Assembly (NCBI GenBank): GCA_937927975.1
Contig: CALEZT010000082.1
Span: 1-64,000, forward strand
DNA: 64,000 bases
DNA from: an uncultured Phycisphaerales bacterium
GTDB lineage: Bacteria; Planctomycetota; Phycisphaerae; Sedimentisphaerales; Anaerobacaceae
Direction: 5' to 3'
The position numbers were made by a program, and so were the translations under genes. The notes under the pieces are model-generated. The model worked only from the letters and a program-made list of their open reading frames with translations, had not been told where the DNA came from and did no database searches. The stretch's first letter is position 1. Each line of letters starts with the position of its first letter. Positions 25,048 to 33,695 of this stretch are shown piece by piece.

Positions 25048-25133
25048 GGGATTGGATTCGGACTCCTTGCATTCCTCAAGCCCCCCACGAAATCCAGCCG
25101 CGAGCTTCCCATGACGCGAGCGGTTTTTTGGCG

Positions 25134-25162
25134 TTTCGACGGCGCGCGGGAGGGGCTATAAT
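25134..25162 (+). promoter_or_regulatory. Promoter of the secreted esterase gene
   Basis: A consensus TATAAT (25157-25162) 52 bp before the start at 25214. A weak -35 TTTCGA lies 17 bp upstream of it. Confidence 0.5.
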
Positions 25163-25213
25163 GTCTGCGTGCGACGGACCCTGGAGACTCGATGATTGAA
25201 AGGAGGCCGGATC

Positions 25214-27229
25214 ATGCGGCTGTTTCGACTGGCGATTCTGGCGGTGGCGGCGGTTTGTGCGGGGGGTTCGATCGGATGGGGTCAGGAGTATGGCCGGGCG
25301 GACCGCGATCAGCCGGGCGATGCGATGATCCAGGAGTACCTGGCCCGCGAGGCGCAGCGGATTCATGAGACCTTCGCAGAGGACCTCGCATCGAAGGACC
25401 AGTGGGAGACGCTGCGGACGCGGTATCGGCGCGAGTACCTCTACATGCTGGGCCTGTGGCCGATGCCCGAGAAGACCCCGCTGAAGGCCATCGTCACCGG
25501 CACGCTGGAAGGCGACGGGTACGTCGTGGACATGCTCCACTACCAGAGCACGCCGGGATTGTACGTCACGGGGAACCTCTGGCGGCCCGCGAAGGTCGAG
25601 CCGGGAGAGCGGCTGCCTGCGGTGCTGTACGTCTGCGGGCACACCCCCTGCGGCCGCAACGGCACCAAGGCCGCCTATCAATCGCACGGCCTGTGGTTCG
25701 CGCGGCATGGCTACGTGTGCCTGGTCCTGGACACGCTCCAGCTCGGCGAGATCGCGGCGATCCATCACGGGACATACCGCGAGAATCGATGGTGGTGGCA
25801 CTCGCGAGGGTATACGTCCGCCGGAGTCGAGTGCCTCAACGGAATTCGCGGGATCGACTACCTCGTCGGTCGAGCGGACGTGGACCCGCAGCGCATCGCG
25901 GTGACGGGAATCAGCGGCGGAGGCGCCGCCACCTTCTGGATCGCGGCCGCCGACTATCGCGTGAAGGTCGCGGTCCCTGTCAGCGGCATGGCGGACCTGC
26001 CGTCCTACGCCTCCAATCGCGTCGTCAACGGCCACTGCGACTGCATGTTCCTGTACAATACGTACGAATGGCCCTGGACCCGCATCGCGGCGTTGATCGC
26101 GCCGCGTGCGATGCTCTTTGCCAACAGCGACGCGGACGCCATCTTCCCGATGGACGCCAACCAGCGCGTCATCAACCGTCTGGAGCGGATCTACAGCCTC
26201 TACGGCGCATCGGACTTCGTCGACAGCTTCGTCAGCATCGGCGACCACGCCTACCGCCAGGACCTCCGCCAGGCTGCGTACCGCTTCATCAACACGCACC
26301 TCAAGAACGACCCGCGCGTCGTCGAGGACAGCGAGGTGGACATCCCGACCGGCCCTCGCGACAAGCGAGAGTATTCCATCGACCCGGTGAAACTCCGCGT
26401 CTTTCCCACGGACGCCGACCTTCCGAAGGACGAACTGAACACGACGATCGACAGGCATTTCGTGCCCATGGCCGAAGTCGAGCCGCCGACGAAGGGCACA
26501 TTCGACGGCTGGAAGATCACGCTCCTGAGCGCTCTGCGCAACGTGACATTCCGCCATTTCAGCGAACCGATCCCGGCGGCGGAAGCGCTCGAACAGGACG
26601 GGTCGCAACAGTCGTGGCTGTCCTCCGAGCCGGGTATCCGCGTGCGGTTGCGATTGCTGGCGAATCCCGCCGGGGCCACGCGGATCCTGCTGGTCGTGCA
26701 GGATGCGGACGCCAGCGAGACTCTCGACTGGCTCGACCGCGTGCGCCAGCCCGATGACGTTGTCTACGTGCTCGCGCCACGCGGCGTGGGCGAGACCCGC
26801 TGGACGCGGAAGAATCCGCCGAACTACGTCGAACGCTCGCACGTGCTGCTCGGTCGGACCGTCGATGAAGGACGAATCCGCGACGTGATCGCAGTGGCGA
26901 AGTACCTCCGCGATAAGCACGAGGGCGCGGTCCCGGTCCACCTCTGCGGCCGGCGCGGCGCAGCGATCCTGGCTGCCTACGCGGCTCTGCACGACGCCAG
27001 ACGAATCGCAGGCGTCACAGCCGTCGACCCGCCGGCGTCGCACATGGACCCCGACGCCCCGCAACTGCTGAACGTCCTGCGGGTGTGCGATATCCCGGAT
27101 GCGCTCGGGATGCTCGCGCCGCGACCGCTGACGATCCATGGCCAGGCGGCCGACTGGGAGAAAGTGTCACGGATCTATTCAGCGGCGGACGCTCGCGACA
27201 AGCTGCAATTCAAAGCCGCCGCACCCTGA
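25214..27229 (+). CDS. Secreted acetyl-xylan-esterase-like alpha/beta hydrolase
   Basis: A 671-residue protein. The start at 25214 (AGGAGG 8 bp upstream) opens a signal peptide cut near residue 23. An alpha/beta-hydrolase domain spans ~95-360, with the nucleophile motif GISGGG (Ser234), an acid in FANSDADAIFP (Asp306 or Asp308) and His345 (SIGDHAYRQ). An LYVCGHTPCGRNG loop forms the oxyanion region. The arrangement matches the large planctomycete acetyl-xylan esterase/prolyl-oligopeptidase-like family. The C-terminal ~270 residues form a second, degenerate alpha/beta domain (DVVYVLAPRGVGETRW, VPVHLCGRRGAAILAAYAAL) in which the nucleophile Ser is Arg. It is likely exported to remove acetyl groups from polysaccharides. 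Confidence 0.8.
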   Translation: MRLFRLAILAVAAVCAGGSIGWGQEYGRADRDQPGDAMIQEYLAREAQRIHETFAEDLASKDQWETLRTRYRREYLYMLGLWPMPEKTPLKAIVTGTLEGDGYVVDMLHYQSTPGLYVTGNLWRPAKVEPGERLPAVLYVCGHTPCGRNGTKAAYQSHGLWFARHGYVCLVLDTLQLGEIAAIHHGTYRENRWWWHSRGYTSAGVECLNGIRGIDYLVGRADVDPQRIAVTGISGGGAATFWIAAADYRVKVAVPVSGMADLPSYASNRVVNGHCDCMFLYNTYEWPWTRIAALIAPRAMLFANSDADAIFPMDANQRVINRLERIYSLYGASDFVDSFVSIGDHAYRQDLRQAAYRFINTHLKNDPRVVEDSEVDIPTGPRDKREYSIDPVKLRVFPTDADLPKDELNTTIDRHFVPMAEVEPPTKGTFDGWKITLLSALRNVTFRHFSEPIPAAEALEQDGSQQSWLSSEPGIRVRLRLLANPAGATRILLVVQDADASETLDWLDRVRQPDDVVYVLAPRGVGETRWTRKNPPNYVERSHVLLGRTVDEGRIRDVIAVAKYLRDKHEGAVPVHLCGRRGAAILAAYAALHDARRIAGVTAVDPPASHMDPDAPQLLNVLRVCDIPDALGMLAPRPLTIHGQAADWEKVSRIYSAADARDKLQFKAAAP

Positions 27230-27263
27230 CCGACACGCACCCTCTTCGACGCGGCAAATCCGG

Positions 27264-27291
27264 TTGATGTTCGCACGCCGAATCGTACAAT
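27264..27291 (+). promoter_or_regulatory. Promoter of nadE
   Basis: TTGATG (27264-27269), a 16-bp spacer and TACAAT (27286-27291), 89 bp before the nadE start. Confidence 0.5.
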
Positions 27292-27379
27292 GGAAGCGTG
27301 CGAGGCTTCGGGCCTCGACGCAGAGTGCATCCCCGGCATACCTCTGTGGATTGGTAGGAAATCCGTTGGAGATTCAGTG

Positions 27380-29041
27380 GTGCGTATCGCGTTAGGGCAG
27401 TTCAACGCCACGGTCGGCGACCTGGCCGGCAATGTGGCGAAGATGAAGAAGATTTGGACCCAGGCTGTCCAGGCCGGGGCGGACCTGGTGGCGTTTCCGG
27501 AGATGGCGATCTGCGGGTATCCGCCGGAGGACCTGGTGTACAACCGCCAGTTCGTCCGCGATGGCCGGGCGGCACTGGAGGATTTGGCTTCGTTTTGCAG
27601 GAAGGGGACCGTCGTCGCGGGCTTCGTCGAGAGCGGCGCCCACAGCCTGTACAACGCCGCCGCGGTGATTCAGAAGGGCCGGATCGTCCACACCTACCAC
27701 AAAGCCAACCTGCCCAACTACAGCGTCTTCGACGAACAGCGCTATTTCCGGGCAGGCGAGCGGCCGGTGGTCTTCAACGTCAACGGTCTGCGCGTCGCGG
27801 TGACCATCTGCGAGGACCTGTGGAACCCGCAACGACTGACCGATCTGCTGATGGGCGTCAGCCGGTTCCACGTGCTGCTGAACATCTCCGCTTCGCCGTT
27901 CGACGTGGGCAAGATCTCCCGGCGGGAAGACGTCATCCGCAAATGCACGGATGTCTTCGACTGCGCCGTCGCCTACTGCAATCTGGTAGGCGGCCAGGAC
28001 GAGCTGGTCTTCGACGGTCGGAGCATCCTCATGGACTCTTCGGGCCGGGTGGCGGGCAAGGCGAAGGCTTTCGACGAGGATCTGCTCATCGCCGACGTCC
28101 AGGAGGGCGCCGAAGGGGTCACGTTGGCGCCGACGCAGCCGGCGGCGGTTCAGCCGGCCGACAAGGTCGAGGAAGTCTACGAGGCCCTGGTGCTGGCGAC
28201 CCGCGACTACGTAATCAAGAACGGGTTCAAGCAGACGATCCTGGGCATCAGCGGCGGCATCGACTCGGCGGTCACAGCGGCCATCGCCGCCGCGGCGCTG
28301 GGACCCGAGAACGTCCAGTGCGTGACGATGCCCTCGCGGTTCAACAGTCCTGAGACGATCGCCGACTCCAAGCTCGTCGCGGACAACCTGGGATGTCCCT
28401 TGCTCGCGATCCCGATCGAGCCGATCCTGACGCAGTTCAGTCGGTCTCTCCAGGCGGACCCGCGGTGGACCGAGGGCGGCATCGCCTACGAGAATCTCCA
28501 GGCCCGCATCCGCGGCATGATCCTGATGTCCCTGAGCAACCAGGTGGGCTCGCTCGTTCTGACCACAGGCAACAAGAGCGAAGTCTCCGTCGGCTACAGC
28601 ACGCTGTATGGCGATTCCGCGGGCGGCTTCGGCATCATCAAGGACCTGCTCAAGACGATGGTCTACCAACTGGCCGAGTACATCAACCGGCGCGCCGGGC
28701 GCGAGGTCATCCCGGCGGCCGTGATCCGGCGGATTCCCAGCGCGGAGCTCCGACCCGACCAGAAGGACACGGATTCGCTGCCCGACTACGATCTGCTCGA
28801 CCGGATCATCACCGGTTACGTCGAAGAGGACAAATCCGCACGGGAACTGGTGGAGTCGGGCTTGCCCGCCGAGACGGTGGAGCGGGTGATCCGCATGATC
28901 GATCGGAACGAGTACAAGCGAAGACAGTCGGCCCCCGGCGTGCGGATCACGCCCAAGGCCTTCGGCAAAGACCGCCGACTGCCCATCACCAATCGCTACA
29001 CAACCACAGTGAACCCCCAAGGCCGGCAAGGGCGACCCTAG
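27380..29041 (+). CDS. nadE: Glutamine-dependent NAD+ synthetase
   Basis: A 553-residue two-domain enzyme that amidates nicotinic acid adenine dinucleotide to NAD+ using glutamine and ATP. The N-terminal nitrilase-fold glutaminase has the full triad Glu41 (AFPEMAICGYP), Lys108 (HKANLPNYSVFDE) and Cys144 (TICEDLWNP). The C-terminal synthetase has the PP-loop SGGIDS (291-296) and the TGNKSEVSVGYSTLYGDSAGGFGIIKD block. Two adjacent GTG codons (27377 and 27380) can serve as start; GGAG precedes both. I use the second, which gives the usual RIALGQFN beginning. Length is normal for the short bacterial class (~550). Confidence 0.95.
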   Translation: MRIALGQFNATVGDLAGNVAKMKKIWTQAVQAGADLVAFPEMAICGYPPEDLVYNRQFVRDGRAALEDLASFCRKGTVVAGFVESGAHSLYNAAAVIQKGRIVHTYHKANLPNYSVFDEQRYFRAGERPVVFNVNGLRVAVTICEDLWNPQRLTDLLMGVSRFHVLLNISASPFDVGKISRREDVIRKCTDVFDCAVAYCNLVGGQDELVFDGRSILMDSSGRVAGKAKAFDEDLLIADVQEGAEGVTLAPTQPAAVQPADKVEEVYEALVLATRDYVIKNGFKQTILGISGGIDSAVTAAIAAAALGPENVQCVTMPSRFNSPETIADSKLVADNLGCPLLAIPIEPILTQFSRSLQADPRWTEGGIAYENLQARIRGMILMSLSNQVGSLVLTTGNKSEVSVGYSTLYGDSAGGFGIIKDLLKTMVYQLAEYINRRAGREVIPAAVIRRIPSAELRPDQKDTDSLPDYDLLDRIITGYVEEDKSARELVESGLPAETVERVIRMIDRNEYKRRQSAPGVRITPKAFGKDRRLPITNRYTTTVNPQGRQGRP

Positions 29042-29118
29042 CTGTCCGAGCACCCCCGCCTGTGAATGGCGCCCCCCTGGGGGATCGGTTCGCCGATTCG
29101 CCCGATCCCGGTTTGGAA

Positions 29119-29147
29119 TTGCCGTCGGGGCAGTTGGCGGTTACACT
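29119..29147 (+). promoter_or_regulatory. Promoter of rpiB
   Basis: TTGCCG (29119-29124), 17 bp, TACACT (29142-29147), 36 bp before the rpiB start. Confidence 0.6.
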
Positions 29148-29182
29148 GGGGATTTGGCAACCGACGGATTTTTGAGGTTCAG

Positions 29183-29629
29183 ATGAAGATTGCTTTGGGC
29201 ACGGATCACGCAGGATACGAATACAAGGAACGCATCAAGAAGCACCTGATCGGGAAGGGGCACGAGGTGATGGATTTCGGGGCCCATTCGAGCGAGTCGT
29301 GCGACTACCCCGATTTCATCTATCCCGCGGCCCTGGCGGTCGCGAAAGGCCAGTGCGACCGGGCGATCGTCATGGGCGGCAGCGGCAACGGCGAGACGAT
29401 CGTCGCCAACAAAGTCCGCGGCGTCCGCTGCGCCGTGGTCTGGACCGAGGAGCTGGCGCGCCTGAGCCGGGCCCACAACGACGCCAACGTCATCTCCATC
29501 GGCGCCCGCACGGTGTCGGTCGAGCTGGCCCTCAAGATGGTCGACGTCTGGCTGACGACCCCCTTCGACGGCGGCCGCCACACCGAGCGAGTCCGCAAGA
29601 TCGCGGAACTCGACCGCTGCTCGCTGTAA
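29183..29629 (+). CDS. rpiB: Ribose-5-phosphate isomerase B
   Basis: A 148-residue protein that interconverts ribose-5-phosphate and ribulose-5-phosphate in the pentose phosphate pathway. The start MKIALGTDHAGYEYKE has the family phosphate/ring-opening residues (D in TDHAG). The catalytic loop reads MGGSGNGETIVANKV: it lacks the Cys used by the E. coli enzyme and has the Glu-containing GSGNGE loop known from the actinobacterial (M. tuberculosis-type) class, so catalysis should use Glu. RxxxHNDANVISIGAR is present. An own promoter lies at 29119. Confidence 0.93.
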   Translation: MKIALGTDHAGYEYKERIKKHLIGKGHEVMDFGAHSSESCDYPDFIYPAALAVAKGQCDRAIVMGGSGNGETIVANKVRGVRCAVVWTEELARLSRAHNDANVISIGARTVSVELALKMVDVWLTTPFDGGRHTERVRKIAELDRCSL

Positions 29630-29634
29630 GAGAT

Positions 29635-29767
29635 TTCACCACAGAGACACAGAGTGCACAGAGAAGAATAGGAGAATTGAGATGTGGGATGCGAAGACTA
29701 TTAATCAACAGTCAACCCTCAACAATCACCCCTCTCTTCTCCGTGTCCTCCGTGTCTCTGTGGTGAA
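29635..29767. repeat. 133-bp miniature element with 31-bp terminal inverted repeats (CCACAGAGACAC family)
   Basis: The left end TTCACCACAGAGACACAGAG... (29635-29665) and the inverted right end (29737-29767) belong to the same family as the ends of the GxxExxY unit at 31532-31992. There is no gene inside; the start of the downstream FAD oxidoreductase lies within it. Confidence 0.8.
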
Positions 29768-31529
29768 CGCTCTTCTCTTCTGCTTCGTCGCGTCCGCCGC
29801 CGGCGGGCAGGTCCTGATCGAGGCCGAGAGCTTCGACAACCCCGGCGGGTGGGTCGTCGATCAGCAGTTCATGGGCCAGATGGGCTCGTCCATGCTCCTG
29901 GCGCACGGAATGGGAGTTCCGGTGCCCGACGCTGTGACGAACGTCGCAATCCCGGCGGGCCAGTACCGCGTCTGGGTCCGCACGCGGAACTGGGTCCCGA
30001 CGAGCGAAGGACCCGATGCGCCCGGCCGGTTCCAGGTCCTGATCGACGGCGCGCCGCTGCAGACCACCTTCGGCACGGAAGGGGCCGACTGGCACTGGCA
30101 GAACGGTGGCGAGGTCGAGATCAAGAAGGACAAGATCAAGCTGGCGATCCGCGACCTGACCGGCTTCGACGGCCGATGCGATGCGATCGCGTTCATGAGC
30201 GACCTGTCGGCGCGACCGCCTGAAGGCGAGGCGCTGGCTTCGTTGCGACGTTCGGAGAAACCGCAGGAAGCGGGGCAGTTCGATCTCGTCGTGGTCGGAG
30301 GCGGAATGGCAGGGACCTGCACCGCGATCTCCGCCGCTCGGCTCGGACTGAAGGTGGCCCTCGTCCACGACCGGCCCGTCCTGGGCGGCAACAACAGCTC
30401 GGAGGTCCGCGTCCACCTCAACGGCCAGATCAACCTGCCGCCGTATCCGCGGATCGGCGACGTCGTCGCCGAGCTGGACCCGGCCAACCAGGGCAACGCC
30501 CAGGCCGCGGCCTTCTACAACGACCAGAAGAAGCTCCGCATCGTGAAGAACGAACCCAATCTCCGCCTGTTCCTCAATATGCACGCCTATGCGGTCGAGA
30601 AGCAGGGCGACCGGATCGCCGCGGTCGTCGCCAAGGACATCCGGACCGCGAAGGACCTTCGCTTCGTCGCGCCGTTGTTCGCCGACTGCACAGGCGACGG
30701 GACCATCGGCTTCCTGGCGGGCGCCGATTTCCGCATGGGACGCGAGGGCTGGCAGGAGACGGGCGAAACGCTCGCGCCGCAGGAGCCGGACAAGATGACG
30801 ATGGGCGCCTCGACGCAGTGGTACACGGTCGAGACGCTCAGACCCGCTCCGTTCCCCGAGTGCCCCTGGGCGCTGCCCTTCACCGAGGCAAGCTGCGAGC
30901 ACGCGACTCGCGGCGACTGGAACTGGGAGACCGGCCTGAACAAGGACCAGATCGCGGACTTCGAGTCGATCCGCGACCACGCGCTGCGGGCCGTCTACGG
31001 CAACTGGTCCTTCCTCAAGAACCACAGCAAGGACAAGGCGAAATACACCCACCGCCAGCTCTCCTGGGTCGCGTACATCGCAGGCAAGCGCGAGAGCCGC
31101 CGGCTGCTGGGCGACGTGATCCTCACGCAGCAGGACGTGCAGGAGCAGAAGGTCTATCCCGACGCGATGGTCACGACGACCTGGTCGATCGACCTGCACT
31201 ACCCCGATCCCAAGAACACCGAGCACTTCCCCGGCGAGGAGTTCAAGACGATCTGCAAGACCCCTGCGATCAAGCCCTACGCGATCCCGTACCGCTGCCT
31301 GTACTCGCGCAACGTGGAGAACCTGTTCATGGCCGGACGCGACATCAGCGTCACGCACGTGGCGCTGGGCACCGTCCGCGTCATGCGGACCGGCGGCATG
31401 ATGGGCGAGGTCGTCGGCATGGCCGCGTCGATCTGCAAGAACCGCGACACGACCCCGCGAGGCGTCTTCGTGGAGCACCTTCCCGAGCTGAAGGAACTCG
31501 CCACCCGCGGCGTGGGGAAGAAGAAATAA
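29682..31529 (+). CDS. Secreted FAD-dependent oxidoreductase (FAD_oxidored family)
   Basis: A 615-residue protein. The ATG at 29682 has AGGAGA 7 bp upstream. The signal peptide ([23 protein letters not shown], split here as [10 protein letters not shown] and ALLFCFVASAAGG) is partly encoded by the right end of a dispersed repeat. Residues ~45-170 are a carbohydrate-binding-like beta domain (VLIEAESFDNPGGW). Residues ~205-600 are a flavoprotein with the Rossmann motif VVVGGGMAGTCTAISAARLG, a RPVLGGNNSSEVR block and ADCTGDGTIGFLAGA, all typical of the FAD-dependent oxidoreductases of planctomycete and Bacteroidetes polysaccharide loci. The electron acceptor and substrate are unknown. GTG codons at 29760 and 29763 are possible shorter starts without ribosome sites. 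Confidence 0.82.
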   Translation: MWDAKTINQQSTLNNHPSLLRVLRVSVVNALLFCFVASAAGGQVLIEAESFDNPGGWVVDQQFMGQMGSSMLLAHGMGVPVPDAVTNVAIPAGQYRVWVRTRNWVPTSEGPDAPGRFQVLIDGAPLQTTFGTEGADWHWQNGGEVEIKKDKIKLAIRDLTGFDGRCDAIAFMSDLSARPPEGEALASLRRSEKPQEAGQFDLVVVGGGMAGTCTAISAARLGLKVALVHDRPVLGGNNSSEVRVHLNGQINLPPYPRIGDVVAELDPANQGNAQAAAFYNDQKKLRIVKNEPNLRLFLNMHAYAVEKQGDRIAAVVAKDIRTAKDLRFVAPLFADCTGDGTIGFLAGADFRMGREGWQETGETLAPQEPDKMTMGASTQWYTVETLRPAPFPECPWALPFTEASCEHATRGDWNWETGLNKDQIADFESIRDHALRAVYGNWSFLKNHSKDKAKYTHRQLSWVAYIAGKRESRRLLGDVILTQQDVQEQKVYPDAMVTTTWSIDLHYPDPKNTEHFPGEEFKTICKTPAIKPYAIPYRCLYSRNVENLFMAGRDISVTHVALGTVRVMRTGGMMGEVVGMAASICKNRDTTPRGVFVEHLPELKELATRGVGKKK

Positions 31530-31531
31530 CA

Positions 31532-31992
31532 TTCACCACAGAGACACGGAGGACACGGAGAACAGAAGAAGGGAGGGGAGATGGATAGGAATGAGATTAC
31601 CGAACGGGTGATTGGGGCCGCGATTGAAGTGCACCGCGCGCTGGGGCCTGGATTGCTGGAATCCGCCTATGAGGAGTGTCTCGCGCATGAGCTTGCGCTG
31701 GGGGGCGTGACGTTCGACCGGCAGCGGCCGTTGCCTGTCGAGTACAAGGGAGTCATGCTCGATTGCGAATATCGTTTGGATCTGCTTGTCGAGAATACGG
31801 TCGTCGTGGAGATCAAGGCGGTCTCGGAGATCGAGCCTGTGCACGAGGCGCAACTGTTGACCTACCTCCGCCTGGGCGGCTGGCGGGTCGGCCTCCTGAT
31901 CAACTTCAACGTCCCTGTCCTGAAAAACGGCATTCGTCGGAGGGTTTTATGATTCCCTTTCTTCTCCGTGTCCTCTGTGTCTCCGTGGTGAA
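31532..31992. mobile_element. Putative 461-bp repeat-bounded unit carrying a GxxExxY gene
   Basis: Ends of 31 bp (31532-31562 and inverted 31962-31992) match at 29 of 31 positions and enclose a single gene, the PD-(D/E)XK-like GxxExxY protein. The gene-less 133-bp relative at 29635-29767 has the same ends. Organisation resembles a minimal autonomous element plus a miniature derivative. No target-site duplication was identified, and mobility is inferred. Confidence 0.45.
31581..31952 (+). CDS. GxxExxY protein (PD-(D/E)XK nuclease-like)
   Basis: A 123-residue protein of the GxxExxY family (PDDEXK_3). The name-giving motif [13 protein letters not shown] is at ~23-35. It is followed by the nuclease-like core: [16 protein letters not shown] supplies the D ... 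E-x-K metal-binding motif, and [12 protein letters not shown] the following helix with the usual Gln. All core residues are there, so activity is plausible, but the biological role of the family is not established. GGGAGGGGAG precedes the ATG. The stop overlaps the next start in ATGA fashion. The gene lies inside 31-bp inverted repeats. Confidence 0.88.
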   Translation: MDRNEITERVIGAAIEVHRALGPGLLESAYEECLAHELALGGVTFDRQRPLPVEYKGVMLDCEYRLDLLVENTVVVEIKAVSEIEPVHEAQLLTYLRLGGWRVGLLINFNVPVLKNGIRRRVL

Positions 31993-33511
31993 CACTCTTC
32001 CCGTCCCTCCGGCCGCGGTCGAGCAGGCAACCGATTCGGCGCGGATCGCCGGCTATGCCATGAGCAAGGTCCAGCGATGGCTGCATGAGACCGCGCTGCC
32101 TGTCATCGACCCGAACACCGGGCTCTATCCCGCCGACGGGCTCTGGAACTACCGCGACACCGCCGCGGACTGCTATCCCTTCCTGTGCTGGGCCGCGTTC
32201 GTTACCGATCTCGATGCGCTCAACGGGCCCGTTCGGAACGTCCTGCGCGTCGAGCAGAAACTCTGCAACCATCTCGACCGCATCCCGGTCCCGTACGATT
32301 GGAGGAAGGGCCGAAAGCTCGCCCCCGAGTACGACGAGCTGATCTTCCAAGCCTCCGAGTACGTCAAGGACGGACTGATCGCCATCGTCGAGGTCACCGG
32401 CCGCGACGAGTGGTTCGATCGGATGCTCGCCATCGAGGAAGACATCTGGAAACACGCGAGGATCGACACGCCCTTCGGCAGGATCCCCTCGCTGAACGTC
32501 GAGGTCAATGGCGAGCAGCTCCAGGCCCTGGCCCGCCTGTACACCATGACCGGACGCGAAGAGTTCGTCGTGTGGGCCGAGCGACTGGCGGACTATTACT
32601 TCGCCCAGCCGGACTTCGTCCCCGAGCGGCTTCGCGATCACGGCTGCGAGATCATCGGCGGCCTGGGCCTGCTCCTGGCGGTCGAGACCCAGAACAACCG
32701 ACCGAAGGCCAGAGAATACCAGGCCAAGCTCAAACACGTCTTCAACACGATCCTGGCCCAGGGCTGCAACGAGGACGGCCTGATGTTCAACCACCTCACA
32801 AAACGCGACGGCGGCAACGGCGCCCTGAGCGACGGGTGGGGCTACAACTACGTCGGCTATCTCTGCTACGACATGGCCGTGGGCCGGCCCCTCTATCGCG
32901 AGCAGGTCCGTCGAACGCTGGCCAACCTCCGCAAGCCCGCCTACGACCGCTACAACTGGGAGGGCAACTACTCGATCGACGGCTTCGCCGACTCGATCGA
33001 AGGAGCGATCTACCTGCTCAACCGCGTCCCGGTCGAGGAGGGCTTCCAATGGGTGGACCGCGAGATGGCCCGCAGTGTCACGCGGTCGAGCGAGCCGCTG
33101 GAGACCGCGAAGCTCTGGGGCACGATGAAGCTGGAGTCCAACGGCGTCCGCACCGTCCTGATGCATGCGCTGATGCACACGCAAGGCGTGATCGCGCGAC
33201 CCTGGCGAAAGGGCCTGGAACTCGGCGCGGCCCGCACGGACGAGGGGCTCGTCCTGGTGATCCGGTCGGACAAGCCCTGGTCGGGCAAGCTCTGCTTCGA
33301 CATCCCCCGCCACAGAGAGTACATGGGCTTTGAGAAGGACTGGCCCCGCATGAACACGCTGCCCGAGTGGTTCACGGTCGAGCCCGCGCGGCAATACACG
33401 ATCCGCGACCTCGACACCGGCTCCCAAACCCCCCGCACCGGCAGACAACTCCACGAAGGCTGGGACCTCGTCCTCGCCCCCGGCGTCGCCCGGCGCCTGG
33501 CGATCCGATGA
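31949..33511 (+). CDS. Secreted alpha-helical (six-hairpin-like) protein, possible glycoside-active enzyme
   Basis: A 520-residue protein from the ATG at 31949 (GGAGGG 5 bp upstream, inside the end of the GxxExxY gene). The N-terminal hydrophobic stretch ([16 protein letters not shown]) is encoded by the right inverted repeat of the upstream unit. The body shows repeated helix pairs ([71 protein letters not shown]) typical of (alpha/alpha)6 barrels of glycosidases, epimerases or heparinase-type proteins. There is a C-terminal beta-sandwich-like tail. No catalytic signature was assigned. It follows the FAD oxidoreductase and may act on the same polysaccharide. Confidence 0.65.
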   Translation: MIPFLLRVLCVSVVNTLPVPPAAVEQATDSARIAGYAMSKVQRWLHETALPVIDPNTGLYPADGLWNYRDTAADCYPFLCWAAFVTDLDALNGPVRNVLRVEQKLCNHLDRIPVPYDWRKGRKLAPEYDELIFQASEYVKDGLIAIVEVTGRDEWFDRMLAIEEDIWKHARIDTPFGRIPSLNVEVNGEQLQALARLYTMTGREEFVVWAERLADYYFAQPDFVPERLRDHGCEIIGGLGLLLAVETQNNRPKAREYQAKLKHVFNTILAQGCNEDGLMFNHLTKRDGGNGALSDGWGYNYVGYLCYDMAVGRPLYREQVRRTLANLRKPAYDRYNWEGNYSIDGFADSIEGAIYLLNRVPVEEGFQWVDREMARSVTRSSEPLETAKLWGTMKLESNGVRTVLMHALMHTQGVIARPWRKGLELGAARTDEGLVLVIRSDKPWSGKLCFDIPRHREYMGFEKDWPRMNTLPEWFTVEPARQYTIRDLDTGSQTPRTGRQLHEGWDLVLAPGVARRLAIR

Positions 33512-33581
33512 CAGACAAGGAAACGGACTGAAACCGACAGGGTCTCTTGGAGATTCCGTCGGTGTGCGACGCGGGTTTTCC

Positions 33582-33610
33582 TTGACAAGCACGGTCGAAA
33601 AAGGTATACT
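33582..33610 (+). promoter_or_regulatory. Sigma-70 promoter of PEP-CTERM gene 1
   Basis: TTGACA (33582-33587), 17 bp, TATACT (33605-33610), 86 bp before the start. It is preceded by TTTTCC, as is the promoter at 35693. Confidence 0.8.
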
Positions 33611-33695
33611 GATCGAAGTGGTGCAGGGAAGGACGGCGTTTCGGGTTGTCTGGGTGCGTTCGCGTAACAAGTCACTTTATCATTGGAGGTGGGTC

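Larger units (their letters stand above)
24572..25114 (+). pseudogene. Truncated phage-type CHC2 zinc-finger primase fragment
   Basis: The reading frame gives 180 residues from the ATG at 24572 (AGGAGAGG ribosome site). Residues ~18-95 are a CHC2/DnaG-type zinc-binding domain as found at the front of phage and plasmid primase-helicases: WKARCPAHADSDPSLSVTL and ALIHCYAGCSPEAVVGALGL give C-x2-H ... C-x3-C spacing. After residue ~92 the frame runs straight into two palindromic repeats (24842-24936 and 24955-25047), and the remaining ~85 residues are repeat-encoded. The polymerase and helicase parts are absent, so this is a remnant, although leader and ribosome site are intact. Confidence 0.65.

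Noticed and set aside
27290..27379. Longer start for NAD+ synthetase at 27290
   Set aside because: The added 30 residues are not like the family and the GTG codons at 27377/27380 have a GGAG site and the usual RIALGQFN beginning.
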